DNA from: Clostridia bacterium
GTDB taxonomy: Bacteria; Bacillota; Clostridia; DUPQ01
Assembly: GCA_016938455.1 (NCBI GenBank)
Contig: JAFGUQ010000148.1
Coordinates: 1-32,082 of the forward strand
DNA: 32,082 nucleotides
Direction: 5' to 3'
The notes beneath the pieces are model-generated. The model searched no databases. It had not been told where the DNA came from and was given only the letters and a program-made list of their open reading frames with translations. The position numbers were made by a program, and so were the translations under genes. This document shows positions 5,780-13,141 of the stretch, in pieces. Each line of letters begins with the position of its first letter. Position 1 is the stretch's first letter.

Positions 5780-6472
5780 ATGAATAATAAGCGATTGAAT
5801 GTGATTAACCTGCACAATGCAGATTATAAAGAAGTCTGGGATATCCAGCACTCTTTGAGGGATCAAAGAATCCAGCATCAAATTGATGACTGCCTTCTTT
5901 TAGTGACACATCCCCATGTATTGACATTTGGGAAAAGAGGAAAATATGAGAATCTGCTTGTTTCAAAGGAAGTATTGGAGCAGAAAGGCATATCAGTCTT
6001 TGAAATCGAGCGAGGTGGTGATATCACTTATCATGGACCCGGGCAGCTGGTTATATACCCTATCATTGACTTGAAAAACCATGACAGAGATTTAAGAGGT
6101 TTTGTTGAGAATCTTCAAAACGCTGTTGTGAAACTGTTAAAAGACCATTTTGATATCTGCGCTCATAATGAAGACGGAATTCATACCGGTGTTTGGGTGG
6201 GAAATGATAAGATTGCAGCAATAGGGCTTTCACTGAGTAAATGGGTTACTATGCACGGAATGGCTTTTAATATAAATACTGATTTGAGTTACTTTGATTT
6301 TATCGTCCCTTGCGGATTAACTGACAGAGGAGTAACCTCAATTAGCAAATTAAAAGGCAGTCCTGCTGATTTTGATTTTGTTACTGAATTATTCATTCAA
6401 TATTTCAGTAATCTTCTGGGGTGTATTCCCTTTAACACAGATTTGGAGAATCTTAATGGAACGAAAACCTGA
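5780..6472 (+). CDS. lipB: Octanoyltransferase LipB
   Basis: A 230-residue lipoyl(octanoyl) transferase that moves octanoate from acyl carrier protein to lipoyl-domain lysines. The signature [14 protein letters not shown], the catalytic Lys144 (NDKIAAIG) and the acyl-accepting Cys178 ([12 protein letters not shown]) are all present. The gene is followed by lipA with a 17-bp overlap, so octanoylation and sulfur insertion are co-expressed. No lipoate-accepting protein (GcvH or E2 subunit) is in the window. A leaderless start is predicted; the next in-frame ATG lies far inside the conserved domain. Confidence 0.96.
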   Translation: MNNKRLNVINLHNADYKEVWDIQHSLRDQRIQHQIDDCLLLVTHPHVLTFGKRGKYENLLVSKEVLEQKGISVFEIERGGDITYHGPGQLVIYPIIDLKNHDRDLRGFVENLQNAVVKLLKDHFDICAHNEDGIHTGVWVGNDKIAAIGLSLSKWVTMHGMAFNINTDLSYFDFIVPCGLTDRGVTSISKLKGSPADFDFVTELFIQYFSNLLGCIPFNTDLENLNGTKT

Positions 6473-7322
6473 ATGGCTTCATGTGAAATTAGCTACCGGT
6501 GACAGTAATAAAAAAGTGAGGCAGATTCTTGACAGATATCAGCTGAATACTGTCTGTGATGAAGCATTATGTCCTAACAGAGGAAAATGTTTTGATTCAC
6601 TGACAGCTACTTTCATGATTCTCGGGAAACAGTGTACGAGAAACTGCCGTTTTTGCAATGTCTCGAAAGGTCTTACTGAACCGGTCGATAGTGAAGAACC
6701 TGGTCACATCGCCTTTGCTGTCAAAGAACTCGGTTTAGAATATGTGGTCATCACTTCTGTCACCAGAGATGATCTTTGTGATTATGGCAGTTTTCAGTTC
6801 AAGGAAGTGATTAAGAATATCAGAGCCTTGAATGCAAAAACAAAAATTGAAGTGTTGATACCTGATTTCTGCGGTGATCTTGAAGCACTTGATCGTGTGG
6901 TTAAAGAAAACCCTGATGTCATCAGTCATAATGTGGAAACAGTACCTTCATTGTACAATGAAGTCAGGCCGATGGCTGACTATAGTCAGTCTTTGACTGT
7001 ATTAAAAAATGTTAAATCGTTGAATAACCATATTTTTACAAAGTCTGGCCTGATGGTAGGACTTGGTGAGACAAAAGAAGAAATGTTAACTGTATTGGAA
7101 GATTTGAGATATGCTGACTGTGATTTTCTGACAATCGGTCAATACCTTGCACCAAGCAGAAATCATATCAGTGTAAAAGAGTATGTTCATCCTGATACGT
7201 TCAACTGGTATAAGGAGAAAGCTTATCAATTAGGTTTCAAATATGTGGCCAGTGCCCCTCTTGTCAGAAGCTCATTCATGGCTCATGAAGCAATGAAATC
7301 AAAGGAGATACAAAATGGCTAA
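6456..7322 (+). CDS. lipA: Lipoyl synthase LipA
   Basis: I place the start at 6456 (MERKPEWL), where GGAG lies seven bases upstream; a longer frame beginning at 6372 only adds residues read out of frame from lipB. The 288-residue radical-SAM enzyme inserts two sulfurs into the octanoyl chain. The auxiliary-cluster cysteines are 34, 39 and 45 ([12 protein letters not shown]); the SAM-cluster cysteines are 60, 64 and 67 (CTRNCRFC); the C-terminal VRSSFMA matches the conserved RSS-Y/F motif whose serine ligates the auxiliary cluster. It overlaps lipB by 17 bp and the next gene by 8 bp. Confidence 0.97.
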   Translation: MERKPEWLHVKLATGDSNKKVRQILDRYQLNTVCDEALCPNRGKCFDSLTATFMILGKQCTRNCRFCNVSKGLTEPVDSEEPGHIAFAVKELGLEYVVITSVTRDDLCDYGSFQFKEVIKNIRALNAKTKIEVLIPDFCGDLEALDRVVKENPDVISHNVETVPSLYNEVRPMADYSQSLTVLKNVKSLNNHIFTKSGLMVGLGETKEEMLTVLEDLRYADCDFLTIGQYLAPSRNHISVKEYVHPDTFNWYKEKAYQLGFKYVASAPLVRSSFMAHEAMKSKEIQNG

Positions 7323-7950
7323 AAAAGAAAAAAGAAAGTCACATGGAGGATTGATTACATTCCTCATCATAATTATTCTGCTTTTATCGTTTGCTCTGTT
7401 TATCGTGCTGTTTCCTACTTCACTGATAAATATTAGTGGGAAAAAAGTGTTAGATACTATTGATTTATCAAAAATCAATGAATTAAATGCAGCAATACCT
7501 TCTGAAGGAAACTTCTTCATATCAGTTCATTATAATGAGCTTGAACTGTCAAAGCTGATTGAAGATCAACTAAAAAAAGAATGGCCTGTTGAGCAGGCTG
7601 CTGTTTCATTTAACAGTGACCATACGATTGATTTAGCCATTGCTTCAGGTGATGTTCAGACGCTGTTTCAAGAGCAGAGTATTCCTTCATTCTTAAGTAA
7701 GATTCTCAGTTCCAGAAATATCTATGTAAACATTTCCATCAGTCTTGAGTCAGGAAACAGAGTTGTTTTGAATATCAACCATGCGTTTATTGACGATTTG
7801 GCAATCCCTGTTTCCCTGTTTGATAATATTACATCTGAAATCAGTGATAAGATTGAAGAAAGCTTAAATCTTATTGACGGATTGACATTACAGTCAATTT
7901 CAATAGATCAATCAAAAATTGTGATTGATGGTGTATTGATGACTGAATAG
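7315..7950 (+). CDS. Membrane-anchored protein of unknown function
   Basis: A 211-residue protein I do not recognise. A lysine-rich cytoplasmic tail (residues 1-10) precedes one transmembrane segment (about 14-34); the remaining about 175 residues should lie outside. That part alternates short beta-like strands and helices, with repeated Ile/Leu-Ser/Asn pairs and no cysteines. In arrangement it resembles YpmS-type anchored proteins, but I see no shared motif. AAAGGAG six bases before ATG supports the start. It overlaps lipA by 8 bp, so it is the third gene of the lip operon. Confidence 0.75.
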   Translation: MAKKEKRKSHGGLITFLIIIILLLSFALFIVLFPTSLINISGKKVLDTIDLSKINELNAAIPSEGNFFISVHYNELELSKLIEDQLKKEWPVEQAAVSFNSDHTIDLAIASGDVQTLFQEQSIPSFLSKILSSRNIYVNISISLESGNRVVLNINHAFIDDLAIPVSLFDNITSEISDKIEESLNLIDGLTLQSISIDQSKIVIDGVLMTE

Positions 7951-7981
7951 ATTCCCAATTTCAGGAACATCTTATATAATC

Positions 7982-7997
7982 AAACTATCAATAGTTT
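7982..7997 (+). terminator. Weak terminator after the lip operon
   Basis: AAACTA and TAGTTT pair around a TCAA tetraloop and run into a short T-run. The six-pair, AT-only stem is weak. The remaining 8000-8106 stretch, before the next promoter, shows nothing I can support. Confidence 0.3.
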
Positions 7998-8106
7998 TTC
8001 ATCTTTACTGCTCTTATACCGGTAATTACCGCTGTTTTCCCGAATGGAATAAAAGCCCTTCCAAAAAACCTTCATACTGTAAATTGCAGTAATTCCATAA
8101 TTTAGG

Positions 8107-8135
8107 TTGACAAAATTATGCAGTATATGTATAAT
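8107..8135 (+). promoter_or_regulatory. Consensus sigma-A promoter of the ABC exporter operon
   Basis: TTGACA (8107-8112), a 17-bp spacer and TATAAT (8130-8135) match the consensus at every position, so initiation should be strong and control must act after it. The start is near 8142. Confidence 0.9.
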
Positions 8136-8179
8136 TCTGTTTAGGTTAAAAAAACAAATTATGAAAGGAGGTCACTAAA

Positions 8180-8245
8180 ATGAATAAACTCAGAATGATT
8201 ACATCAGGGAATTACGTAAATAGACCTCCGGTTTTTTGGGCTTAA
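8180..8245 (+). CDS. Leader peptide controlling the ABC exporter
   Basis: A 21-codon open reading frame with a strong AAAGGAGG eight bases before its ATG and a TAA stop at 8243-8245. The peptide begins MNKLRMITSGNYVN and ends RPPVFWA. It lies in a transcript leader between a consensus promoter and an intrinsic terminator, upstream of a BmrC/BmrD-like exporter. In Bacillus subtilis the bmrCD exporter is controlled by translation of the leader peptide BmrB; the layout here is the same in principle, though the peptide differs in length and I cannot claim homology. The PP pair near the end is a natural slow point for ribosomes. Confidence 0.8.
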   Translation: MNKLRMITSGNYVNRPPVFWA

Positions 8246-8264
8246 AAAAAAGTTGTTTAGCAAT

Positions 8265-8302
8265 GGCCGCAGGTTTACATAATGCCTGCGGCCTTTTTAT
8301 TT
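8265..8302 (+). terminator. Intrinsic terminator in the exporter leader
   Basis: GGCCGCAGG (8265-8273) and CCTGCGGCC (8285-8293) form a perfect nine-pair GC-rich stem with an 11-base loop, followed by TTTTTATTT. It stands between the promoter and the exporter genes, so it must be conditional. Confidence 0.92.
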
Positions 8303-8350
8303 CTCATAATTAGGGGCCTTCCGGGTATTTAGATGGGTAGGGGGGTTAAG

Positions 8351-10171
8351 ATGAAACTCAAAAAAATGAAACTGGTATTGTCTTTTATGAAAGGCAATCA
8401 AAAAAACTACATAACAGCAATTGTATTTATGATTCTGGCAACCATAACTTCCTTAATCAATCCTTTAATAATTAAAATTGCAATTGACTCTATCATAGGA
8501 TCACAGCCAATAGCTTTGTCTGGGGAGCTGTTAGCCTTATATCAGAATATTGGCGGTAAGGATTATTTACTCGGCAATTTATGGATTCTGGGTGTTATCC
8601 TCGTTCTAATCTCAGCAGTTAATGGTGTGTTTAATTTTCTCTCCAAAAAATATATCGCCTTAGTTTCTGAGCGAACAGCTAAAAACATGAGAGATGATTT
8701 ATACGACCATATCCAGTATCTCTCTTACAGTTATCATACTAAAGTTGATACAGGAGATCTGATACAGCGTTGTACTTCTGACCTTGAGAAAATCAGAGCA
8801 TTCATTTCACAGCAGCTGATGGAAATTATCAGAGCATTGACATTGATTACTTCAGCGCTCATCATCATGCTCTCTTTGAATGTCAATCTGTCGATGATCT
8901 CTTTTATCGTGACACCGATCATCATTTTTGTTGCTTATAAATTCTTTAAGTTCATTAAAGAAAAATTCAAGCAGACAGATGAAGCAGAAGGAGCGATGAC
9001 AACAGTTCTCCAGGAAAATCTCTCAAGCATGAGAATTGTAAGAGCTTTTGCAAAGCAGGATTATGAAATAGATAAATTTAACAATGCTTCTAAGAAGTTC
9101 AAGGAAACTGACTTTGTTGTTTCCAGATTAATGGCCTATTACTGGGGAACCACTGATTTAATTTGTGATATGCAGCTGGGAGCCATCCTTATTCTTGGTA
9201 CTTTATGGGCTGCTAAAGGGTTGCTTACAGTTGGTACATTATTAGCCTTTATTGCCTACTCACAAAATATGATATGGCCAATCAGAAATTTAGGAAGAGT
9301 ACTGGCAGATATGGGAAAAGCAAGTGTTTCCTTAACTCGTATCAGTGAGATATTTGATGAAAAAGGTGAGGATATCGATCTTGATGAAGGCCTGAAGCCT
9401 GATATTCAGGGAAATATTGAGTTTTCTAATGTCAGTTTTGAATATGATACTGATAAACCAGTATTAAATGATATTTCGTTTACAGTGAAAAAAGGGCAGA
9501 CTGTTGCTATTCTCGGTGGAACAGGTTCTGGAAAAACGACACTTGTCAATCTCCTGGTAAGACTTTTTGATTGTAAAACCGGTACTATTAAGTTAGACGG
9601 AATCGATATTAAGGAAATAAACAGGAAATGGTTACGACATCAAATCGGAATAGTACTCCAGGAACCATTTCTGTTTTCAAGGACGATTAAAGAAAATATT
9701 GCATTCTCTAATATAAATGCCAGTAATGATCAAATTGAAAGTGCCTGCAGAATTGCTTCTGTTTATGATGTCATTGTCAATTTTGAGAAGGGATTCGACA
9801 CCATGGTCGGTGAAAAAGGAGTCACCCTTTCCGGCGGACAGAAGCAGCGTGTCGCCATTGCCAGAACGTTATTGAATGAAAACAGGATTTTAATTTTTGA
9901 TGACTCGCTCAGTGCTGTTGATGTGGAAACCGACGCTTTTATCAGAGATCAGTTAAAAGAGCATTTATCAGACACTACTACCTTTATTATCTCTCATCGA
10001 ATCAGCACATTGAAACAAGCTGATCTGATACTGGTTCTGGAAAAAGGAATCATAACACAACAGGGAAAGCACAGCGAATTAGTCAATCAGCAGGGACTAT
10101 ACAAAGAAGTATATGATATACAAAGCTCACTGCAAAGTGACTTAGAAGAAGGGGGTGAAAACCATGCATGA
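8351..10171 (+). CDS. Heterodimeric multidrug ABC exporter, subunit with degenerate ATP site (BmrC-like)
   Basis: A 606-residue half-transporter: six transmembrane helices (about residues 15-310), then a nucleotide-binding domain. I start it at 8351, because GGGGGG lies five bases before that ATG; an in-frame ATG at 8333 precedes the ribosome-binding site. Walker A is GGTGSGKTT (about 388), the signature LSGGQKQR is canonical (about 493), and Walker B reads ILIFDDS: aspartate replaces the catalytic glutamate. That is the hallmark of the degenerate site in BmrC, TM287 and LmrC-type subunits. It overlaps the next subunit gene by 8 bp. Substrates are probably amphipathic drugs. Confidence 0.93.
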   Translation: MKLKKMKLVLSFMKGNQKNYITAIVFMILATITSLINPLIIKIAIDSIIGSQPIALSGELLALYQNIGGKDYLLGNLWILGVILVLISAVNGVFNFLSKKYIALVSERTAKNMRDDLYDHIQYLSYSYHTKVDTGDLIQRCTSDLEKIRAFISQQLMEIIRALTLITSALIIMLSLNVNLSMISFIVTPIIIFVAYKFFKFIKEKFKQTDEAEGAMTTVLQENLSSMRIVRAFAKQDYEIDKFNNASKKFKETDFVVSRLMAYYWGTTDLICDMQLGAILILGTLWAAKGLLTVGTLLAFIAYSQNMIWPIRNLGRVLADMGKASVSLTRISEIFDEKGEDIDLDEGLKPDIQGNIEFSNVSFEYDTDKPVLNDISFTVKKGQTVAILGGTGSGKTTLVNLLVRLFDCKTGTIKLDGIDIKEINRKWLRHQIGIVLQEPFLFSRTIKENIAFSNINASNDQIESACRIASVYDVIVNFEKGFDTMVGEKGVTLSGGQKQRVAIARTLLNENRILIFDDSLSAVDVETDAFIRDQLKEHLSDTTTFIISHRISTLKQADLILVLEKGIITQQGKHSELVNQQGLYKEVYDIQSSLQSDLEEGGENHA

Positions 10172-11978
10172 AGATGATCAGGAATACAACAAGAGTTTTG
10201 ATTTAAGTTTATGGAAAAAAGTATCCAAATATATTTTCAGACACTGGAAATACTTGATACTGCTGTTTTTATCGCTGGCTGTTTTATCAGGGCTTGATTC
10301 AATTAATCCTCTTTTAACTCGTTATGCCATTGATAATTTTATAGAAACAAAGACAACGGACCATTTAGTATGGTTTGCACTGATATACCTGGTTGCCATG
10401 GTAATCAAGGCTTTCTGCATTTTCTCACTGATTTTTCTGGCAGAAAAGCTGTTCGTGGAAGTATCTCATTCAATCAGAAAAGATGCCTTCCTTAAGCTGC
10501 AGAAACTGTCTTTTACGTATTATGATAAGAATACAGTTGGAAGTTTGATTGCAAGAGTCACTTCAGATATCTGGAGACTGACTGGAATCATCTCATGGGG
10601 AATGGTTGATATGATTTGGGGAACGTTCACTATTTTAACTGTCACCGTGCTGATGTTTGTTTTGAATGTTAAAATAACCTTGACAGTTTTAGGTGTCATT
10701 CCTATTCTTCTGATTGCTTCTGTTTACTTCCAAAAGAAAATTCTAAAGTCAACAAGGGAAGCCAGAAAATATAACTCTGCCATTACCTCTTCTTTTAACG
10801 AAGGAATTCAAGGTGCCACAACAACCAAAACACTGGTGAGAGAAAATAAGAACCTGGAGGAGTTTGATGTAAAAACAGAGAAGCTGAAATCATCCACCAT
10901 CAAAATTGCGATTCTATCTGCTATTTTCTTCCCTATTGTGTCAGCACTGGGAATCCTGGGAACTTCGCTTTCTTTATGGAGCGGCGGAGTGATGGTTTTC
11001 GGAGGAATCGTAACAGTTGGTACCTTATCAGCTTTCATCTCCTATACTCAGTTATTCTTTTTCCCGATTAATGATCTGGCTAGAATATTTGCTAATTTCC
11101 AGATGGCGCAAGCTGCCGGTGAAAGAGTTTTTACATTACTTGAAGCTGAGGTAGATATTTTTGACAATGAAGATGTCATCAGGAAGTATGGTGTTGTTAA
11201 ACCCAGCGATGAAATTCCAAAACTTGAAGGGAATATTGAGTTTTCTAATGTTTCTTTCCAATACAAAGATGGAGAGAAAGTACTGGAAAACTTTAATCTC
11301 AAAGTAAAAAGAGGTCAGTCAATTGCCATTGTCGGAGAAACAGGTTCTGGTAAGACCACCATTGTTAATCTGGTCTGCAGATTTTATGAGCCGACAGAAG
11401 GAGAGATTCTGATAGATGGTAAAAATTATAAAGATATTCCACTGATGCATGTTCATGGTAATTTAGGTTATATGCTTCAGACACCTCACTTATTCAGTGG
11501 TACGATAAAAGAAAACATCGTTTACGGAAACTTGAATGCTACTGATGAGGAAGTCATCAATGCCGCTAAACTGGTCAGTGCACACGAATTTATTTCCAGT
11601 TTTGAACTTGGTTATGATCATGTCATCTCAAAAGGAGGCGGTGGCTTGTCAACTGGGCAGAAACAGCTGATTTGTATTGCAAGAGCTATTATTGCTGATC
11701 CTTCTATCTTTATTCTGGATGAAGCAACCTCTTCTGTTGACACACATACAGAAAAAGAAATTCAGCACGCCATCAGCAAAGTCATTAAAGGCAGAACCAG
11801 TTTCCTGATTGCTCATCGTCTGTCCACTATCAGACAGGCTGACCGGATTCTGGTATTAGATAAAGGTAAAGTGATTGAAGAAGGTTCTCATAATGATTTA
11901 ATCAAGAACAAAGGACACTATTACAACCTCTATACCAGCCAGTTCCTGGAAGAAAAAGAAATGGATATTTTGAATTAA
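10164..11978 (+). CDS. Heterodimeric multidrug ABC exporter, catalytic subunit (BmrD-like)
   Basis: A 604-residue half-transporter with six transmembrane helices and a nucleotide-binding domain. I start it at the ATG at 10164, eight bases after GAAGGGGG; a GTG at 10155 overlaps that ribosome-binding site. Walker A is GETGSGKTT (about 391); Walker B ILDEATSS keeps the catalytic glutamate; the signature is LSTGQKQL rather than LSGGQ. With the first subunit's aspartate this makes one complete ATP site and one site in which both halves are altered. The operon ends in a strong terminator at 11975-12013. Confidence 0.93.
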   Translation: MHEDDQEYNKSFDLSLWKKVSKYIFRHWKYLILLFLSLAVLSGLDSINPLLTRYAIDNFIETKTTDHLVWFALIYLVAMVIKAFCIFSLIFLAEKLFVEVSHSIRKDAFLKLQKLSFTYYDKNTVGSLIARVTSDIWRLTGIISWGMVDMIWGTFTILTVTVLMFVLNVKITLTVLGVIPILLIASVYFQKKILKSTREARKYNSAITSSFNEGIQGATTTKTLVRENKNLEEFDVKTEKLKSSTIKIAILSAIFFPIVSALGILGTSLSLWSGGVMVFGGIVTVGTLSAFISYTQLFFFPINDLARIFANFQMAQAAGERVFTLLEAEVDIFDNEDVIRKYGVVKPSDEIPKLEGNIEFSNVSFQYKDGEKVLENFNLKVKRGQSIAIVGETGSGKTTIVNLVCRFYEPTEGEILIDGKNYKDIPLMHVHGNLGYMLQTPHLFSGTIKENIVYGNLNATDEEVINAAKLVSAHEFISSFELGYDHVISKGGGGLSTGQKQLICIARAIIADPSIFILDEATSSVDTHTEKEIQHAISKVIKGRTSFLIAHRLSTIRQADRILVLDKGKVIEEGSHNDLIKNKGHYYNLYTSQFLEEKEMDILN

Positions 11979-12013
11979 AAAATGGGATAGCATCGGCTAT
12001 CCCATTACTTTTT
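11975..12013. terminator. Bidirectional terminator overlapping the aldo/keto reductase stop
   Basis: AATGGGATAGC (11981-11991) and GCTATCCCATT (11996-12006) form a perfect 11-pair stem with an ATCG loop. A run of five T follows on the plus strand and six T on the minus strand. The right arm also encodes the last codons and stop of the minus-strand gene, so one hairpin serves both converging operons. Confidence 0.92.
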
Positions 12014-13133
12014 CAATATCAGTCATTCTTTCAGATATGATGATTGACTGCGGACACTTTTCTTCACATAATCTGCAACCTATGCACTGATCTGCTGTGA
12101 ATTTATTTTCTTCCCTTTTTTTCCATCCCTGATATCGTTTAATGTATTTCTCATTATTACCGAACATGGAATAGGTATTGTAATTCTCAAACATCAGTGG
12201 AATTCTTACCCCTGACGGACATGGCATACAATATTGACAGGCTGTACAAGGAACTAAAATTCTATCCTTAAATATGGCATAGGCTTTATCAACAATTGCC
12301 ACCTCTTCCTCAGGCATAGAATTTGCCTGGGCATTTTCAAAAATTCTCAGATTATCCTTTACTTGTTCCATTGTGCTCATTCCACTTAAAATCACTTTGA
12401 TTTCAGGGTGATTGTAAAGCCATCTGAAAGACCACTCAGCAAGATTTCTTTTTATCGGAGCACTGTTATACAATTCAAGTATCTCATCCGGTAACTCATT
12501 GACCAGTCCACCACCTCTAAGCGGTTCCATGACAATGACATCAATTCCCTTACTGCTGGCATAATCAAGATATGCTTTTGCTTCACGATCAAAATAATTA
12601 AACTGAATCTGACAGACATCCCAGTCATAGCTGTCAATGATCTCTTTAAAAGTTGCAAGGTTGTCATGAAATGAAAAACCTGCGAATCGTATTTTCCCCT
12701 GTTCTTTCAATTGATCAAGGAAGGATAAGACTCCAAGTTTTTTCACATTATCCCAGGTTTTTTTATGCATGGCATGCAATAAGTAGAAATCCAGAAAATC
12801 AACATCCAGTTTTCTGATCTGCTCTTCAAATATCTTCTCGAAATCCCCATATTCCTTGATGTCCCAGCAGGGAAGTTTAGTGGTTAAATATACTTTTTCA
12901 CGATACCCGTCCTTGAGCACCTCTCCTACAAATTTTTCACCTTGCTGATTATGATAAGGAACGGCTGTGTCTATATAATTGATTCCATGATCAATAGCAT
13001 ATCTGATCATCTTAGCCGCTTCTTCTTTATTGATTGTTCCGCTGTCGTTAGGGTCTGTAACAGGAAGTCTCATTGCACCAAACCCCAGTGTTGACACTTC
13101 CTCATTCGCTTTTCTAAATTTTCTTTTATTCAT
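11997..13133 (-). CDS. Aldo/keto reductase with C-terminal ferredoxin-like domain
   Basis: A 378-residue oxidoreductase. Residues 1-280 form an aldo/keto reductase barrel, with NYIDTAVPYHNQQGE carrying the conserved Asp and Tyr, TTKLP with the Lys, and a later HAMHK segment. The C-terminal about 90 residues hold clustered cysteines: CTACQYCMPCPSGVRIP, then CIGCRLCEEKCPQ, enough for two [4Fe-4S] clusters. This is the COG1453-type architecture of anaerobes; the substrate is unknown. AGGAG precedes the ATG. It starts 8 bp after the topoisomerase A subunit gene, so it is probably the last gene of that operon. Confidence 0.9.
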   Translation of the reverse strand: MNKRKFRKANEEVSTLGFGAMRLPVTDPNDSGTINKEEAAKMIRYAIDHGINYIDTAVPYHNQQGEKFVGEVLKDGYREKVYLTTKLPCWDIKEYGDFEKIFEEQIRKLDVDFLDFYLLHAMHKKTWDNVKKLGVLSFLDQLKEQGKIRFAGFSFHDNLATFKEIIDSYDWDVCQIQFNYFDREAKAYLDYASSKGIDVIVMEPLRGGGLVNELPDEILELYNSAPIKRNLAEWSFRWLYNHPEIKVILSGMSTMEQVKDNLRIFENAQANSMPEEEVAIVDKAYAIFKDRILVPCTACQYCMPCPSGVRIPLMFENYNTYSMFGNNEKYIKRYQGWKKREENKFTADQCIGCRLCEEKCPQSIIISERMTDIEKVMG

Positions 13134-13141
13134 TGTTTCTC

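Larger units (their letters stand above)
8167..8302 (+). promoter_or_regulatory. Ribosome-mediated transcription attenuator
   Basis: Three alternative pairings are visible. (1) The leader ribosome-binding site GGAGGTC (8167-8173) pairs perfectly with GACCTCC (8223-8229) near the leader stop. (2) CCTCCGG (8225-8231) pairs with CCGCAGG (8267-8273), six of seven positions: an anti-terminator. (3) CCGCAGG belongs to the left arm of the terminator at 8265-8293. Structures 1 and 2 exclude each other, as do 2 and 3. A ribosome stalled early in the leader would mask the ribosome-binding site, free 8223-8231 and favour read-through. Confidence 0.72.

Noticed and set aside
6372-6455. Longer N-terminus for LipA
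   Set aside because: It is lipB sequence read out of frame; the ribosome-binding site and conserved start lie at 6456.
10155-10163. GTG start for the second exporter subunit
   Set aside because: It lies inside the ribosome-binding site GAAGGGGG that serves the ATG at 10164.
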